From positions 31,565 through 95,564 of the forward strand of contig JAFVQJ010000023.1 of assembly GCA_017504945.1 (NCBI GenBank): a stretch of DNA of 64,000 bases. Direction: 5' to 3'. Position numbers and translations under genes: made by a program. The stretch's first letter is position 1; every line of letters begins with the position of its first letter. The notes beneath the pieces were generated by a model. It worked only from the letters and a program-made list of their open reading frames with translations. It did no database searches and was not told the origin of the DNA. Of this stretch, positions 63,693 through 64,000 are shown piece by piece. Source of the stretch: Clostridia bacterium (GTDB lineage Bacteria; Bacillota; Clostridia; Oscillospirales; RGIG5299).

Positions 63693-63864
63693 TATTCGCC
63701 TTACGGCGAGTTATATTGCTACGCAGTTATATTCGGCTAATGCCGAGTGGTATTGCCTTCGGCAGTTTTGGGGCGAATAAAATATCACTAAAACCGCAAG
63801 GTTTTAATATCACTTTGCCGTTAGGCAAAATATAACTGTGAGACCCGTCTCACAATATCACTTT
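63688..63864. repeat. Symmetric hairpin array E (AGTTATATT / AATATCACT linkers)
   Basis: Left linkers read AGTTATATT, AGTTATATT, AGTGGTATT and a decayed AGTTTTGGG. Right linkers read AATATCACT, AATATCACT, AATATAACT and AATATCACT. Hairpins between them include GCCTTCGGC, AAAACCGCAAGGTTTT, TTGCCGTTAGGCAA and GTGAGACCCGTCTCAC. The second left linker AGTTATATT is exactly complementary to the third right linker AATATAACT at the nested position. Confidence 0.82.
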
Positions 63865-63897
63865 CTTTTGAGATAGGTGAAAGGGTTTTAGGTTCTC

Positions 63898-63937
63898 CTA
63901 ACAAGTGGGAACTGCCGTACAAGTTCCCTGCTTGTTC
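63898..63937. repeat. Long imperfect hairpin
   Basis: AACAAG-TG-GGAACT and AGTTCCC-TG-CTTGTT form a two-part stem around GCCGTACA. It is not T-tailed and its role is unknown. The remainder of 63865-63955 holds nothing else I recognise. Confidence 0.45.
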
Positions 63938-63954
63938 CGCTATAAGACAAAAAT

Positions 63955-63987
63955 AAAAGATGCACGAAATTTTCGTGCATCTTTTAC
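63955..63987. terminator. Terminator hairpin at the window end
   Basis: The stem AGATGCACGAA / TTCGTGCATCT is flanked by A and T residues. It may serve a gene lying beyond the window on the opposite strand. Confidence 0.75.
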
Positions 63988-64000
63988 TGTCCTTAGCAAC

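Overview
The window looks like a chromosome segment from an anaerobic, endospore-forming member of the Bacillota, most likely an uncultured gut member of class Clostridia. The grounds are gene content and order: a tricistronic gerA-type germination operon, SpoIID, a SpoIIQ-like protein, an IspH-ribosomal protein S1 fusion, the cluster decarboxylase/DarA/HolB/RicT, MreBCD with PBP2, and DUF2232-rplI-dnaB-tilS-hpt-ftsH. Class-level placement is inference. Coding sequence has moderate GC. Promoters are sigma-A-like and repeatedly show exactly 17 bp between the -35 and -10 hexamers. TTG is a frequent start codon.

Layout. 1-7.3 kb (minus strand): the start of a TAXI-type TRAP transporter with its binding lipoprotein; a two-subunit aconitase X plus an Old Yellow Enzyme-type reductase; and a short operon with a sugar isomerase/epimerase-like protein. 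7.3-8.1 kb: a small membrane protein, a symmetric hairpin array, and tRNA-Tyr and tRNA-Thr. 8.2-11.8 kb: germination receptor operon. 11.8-16.9 kb (minus): gpsA, plsY, der, a DUF512 radical SAM gene, rpmF, yceD. 17.1-22.6 kb (plus): DnaD-like and DnaI-like proteins, an Orn/Lys/Arg decarboxylase-type enzyme, darA, holB, ricT. 22.7-25.9 kb (minus): a leucine-rich-repeat membrane protein and citrate synthase. 26-29 kb: spoIID, a SpoIIQ-like gene, a sigma factor and a zinc-ribbon protein. 29-31 kb (minus): proB-proA. 31.3-42.4 kb (plus): zapA, dut, mreBCD, PBP2, pyrB with a PyrI-like zinc tail, a BaiN-like flavoprotein, cmk, plsC, ispH-rpsA. 42.5-47.8 kb: a degenerate patatin-like protein, an RseC-family protein, an orphan solute-binding lipoprotein, a YwaF-like membrane protein and a repeat-containing lipoprotein. 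47.8-49.5 kb (minus): GGGtGRT protein and a NifU-like scaffold.

49.6-52.7 kb is the plastic part of the window. It holds tRNA-Leu with a duplicated leader and 5' end, an AT-rich HAD hydrolase gene, a ROK-family regulator and three hairpin arrays. 52.7-56.8 kb (minus) holds a membrane-protein gene interrupted by one in-frame TAA and a MacB-like ABC transporter. 56.9-63.6 kb (plus) is the housekeeping run ending in ftsH, followed by another hairpin array.

The most unusual signal is a set of five intergenic arrays (about 7.64-7.81, 49.98-50.16, 50.98-51.09, 52.46-52.63 and 63.69-63.86 kb). In each, short unrelated hairpins are separated by a constant linker. The linker runs in one orientation in the left half and as its reverse complement in the right half, so linkers can pair concentrically into one long stem decorated with small hairpins. 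Three linker types occur. Two arrays contain linker variants whose symmetric partner carries the complementary variant. I do not recognise this as a named repeat family.
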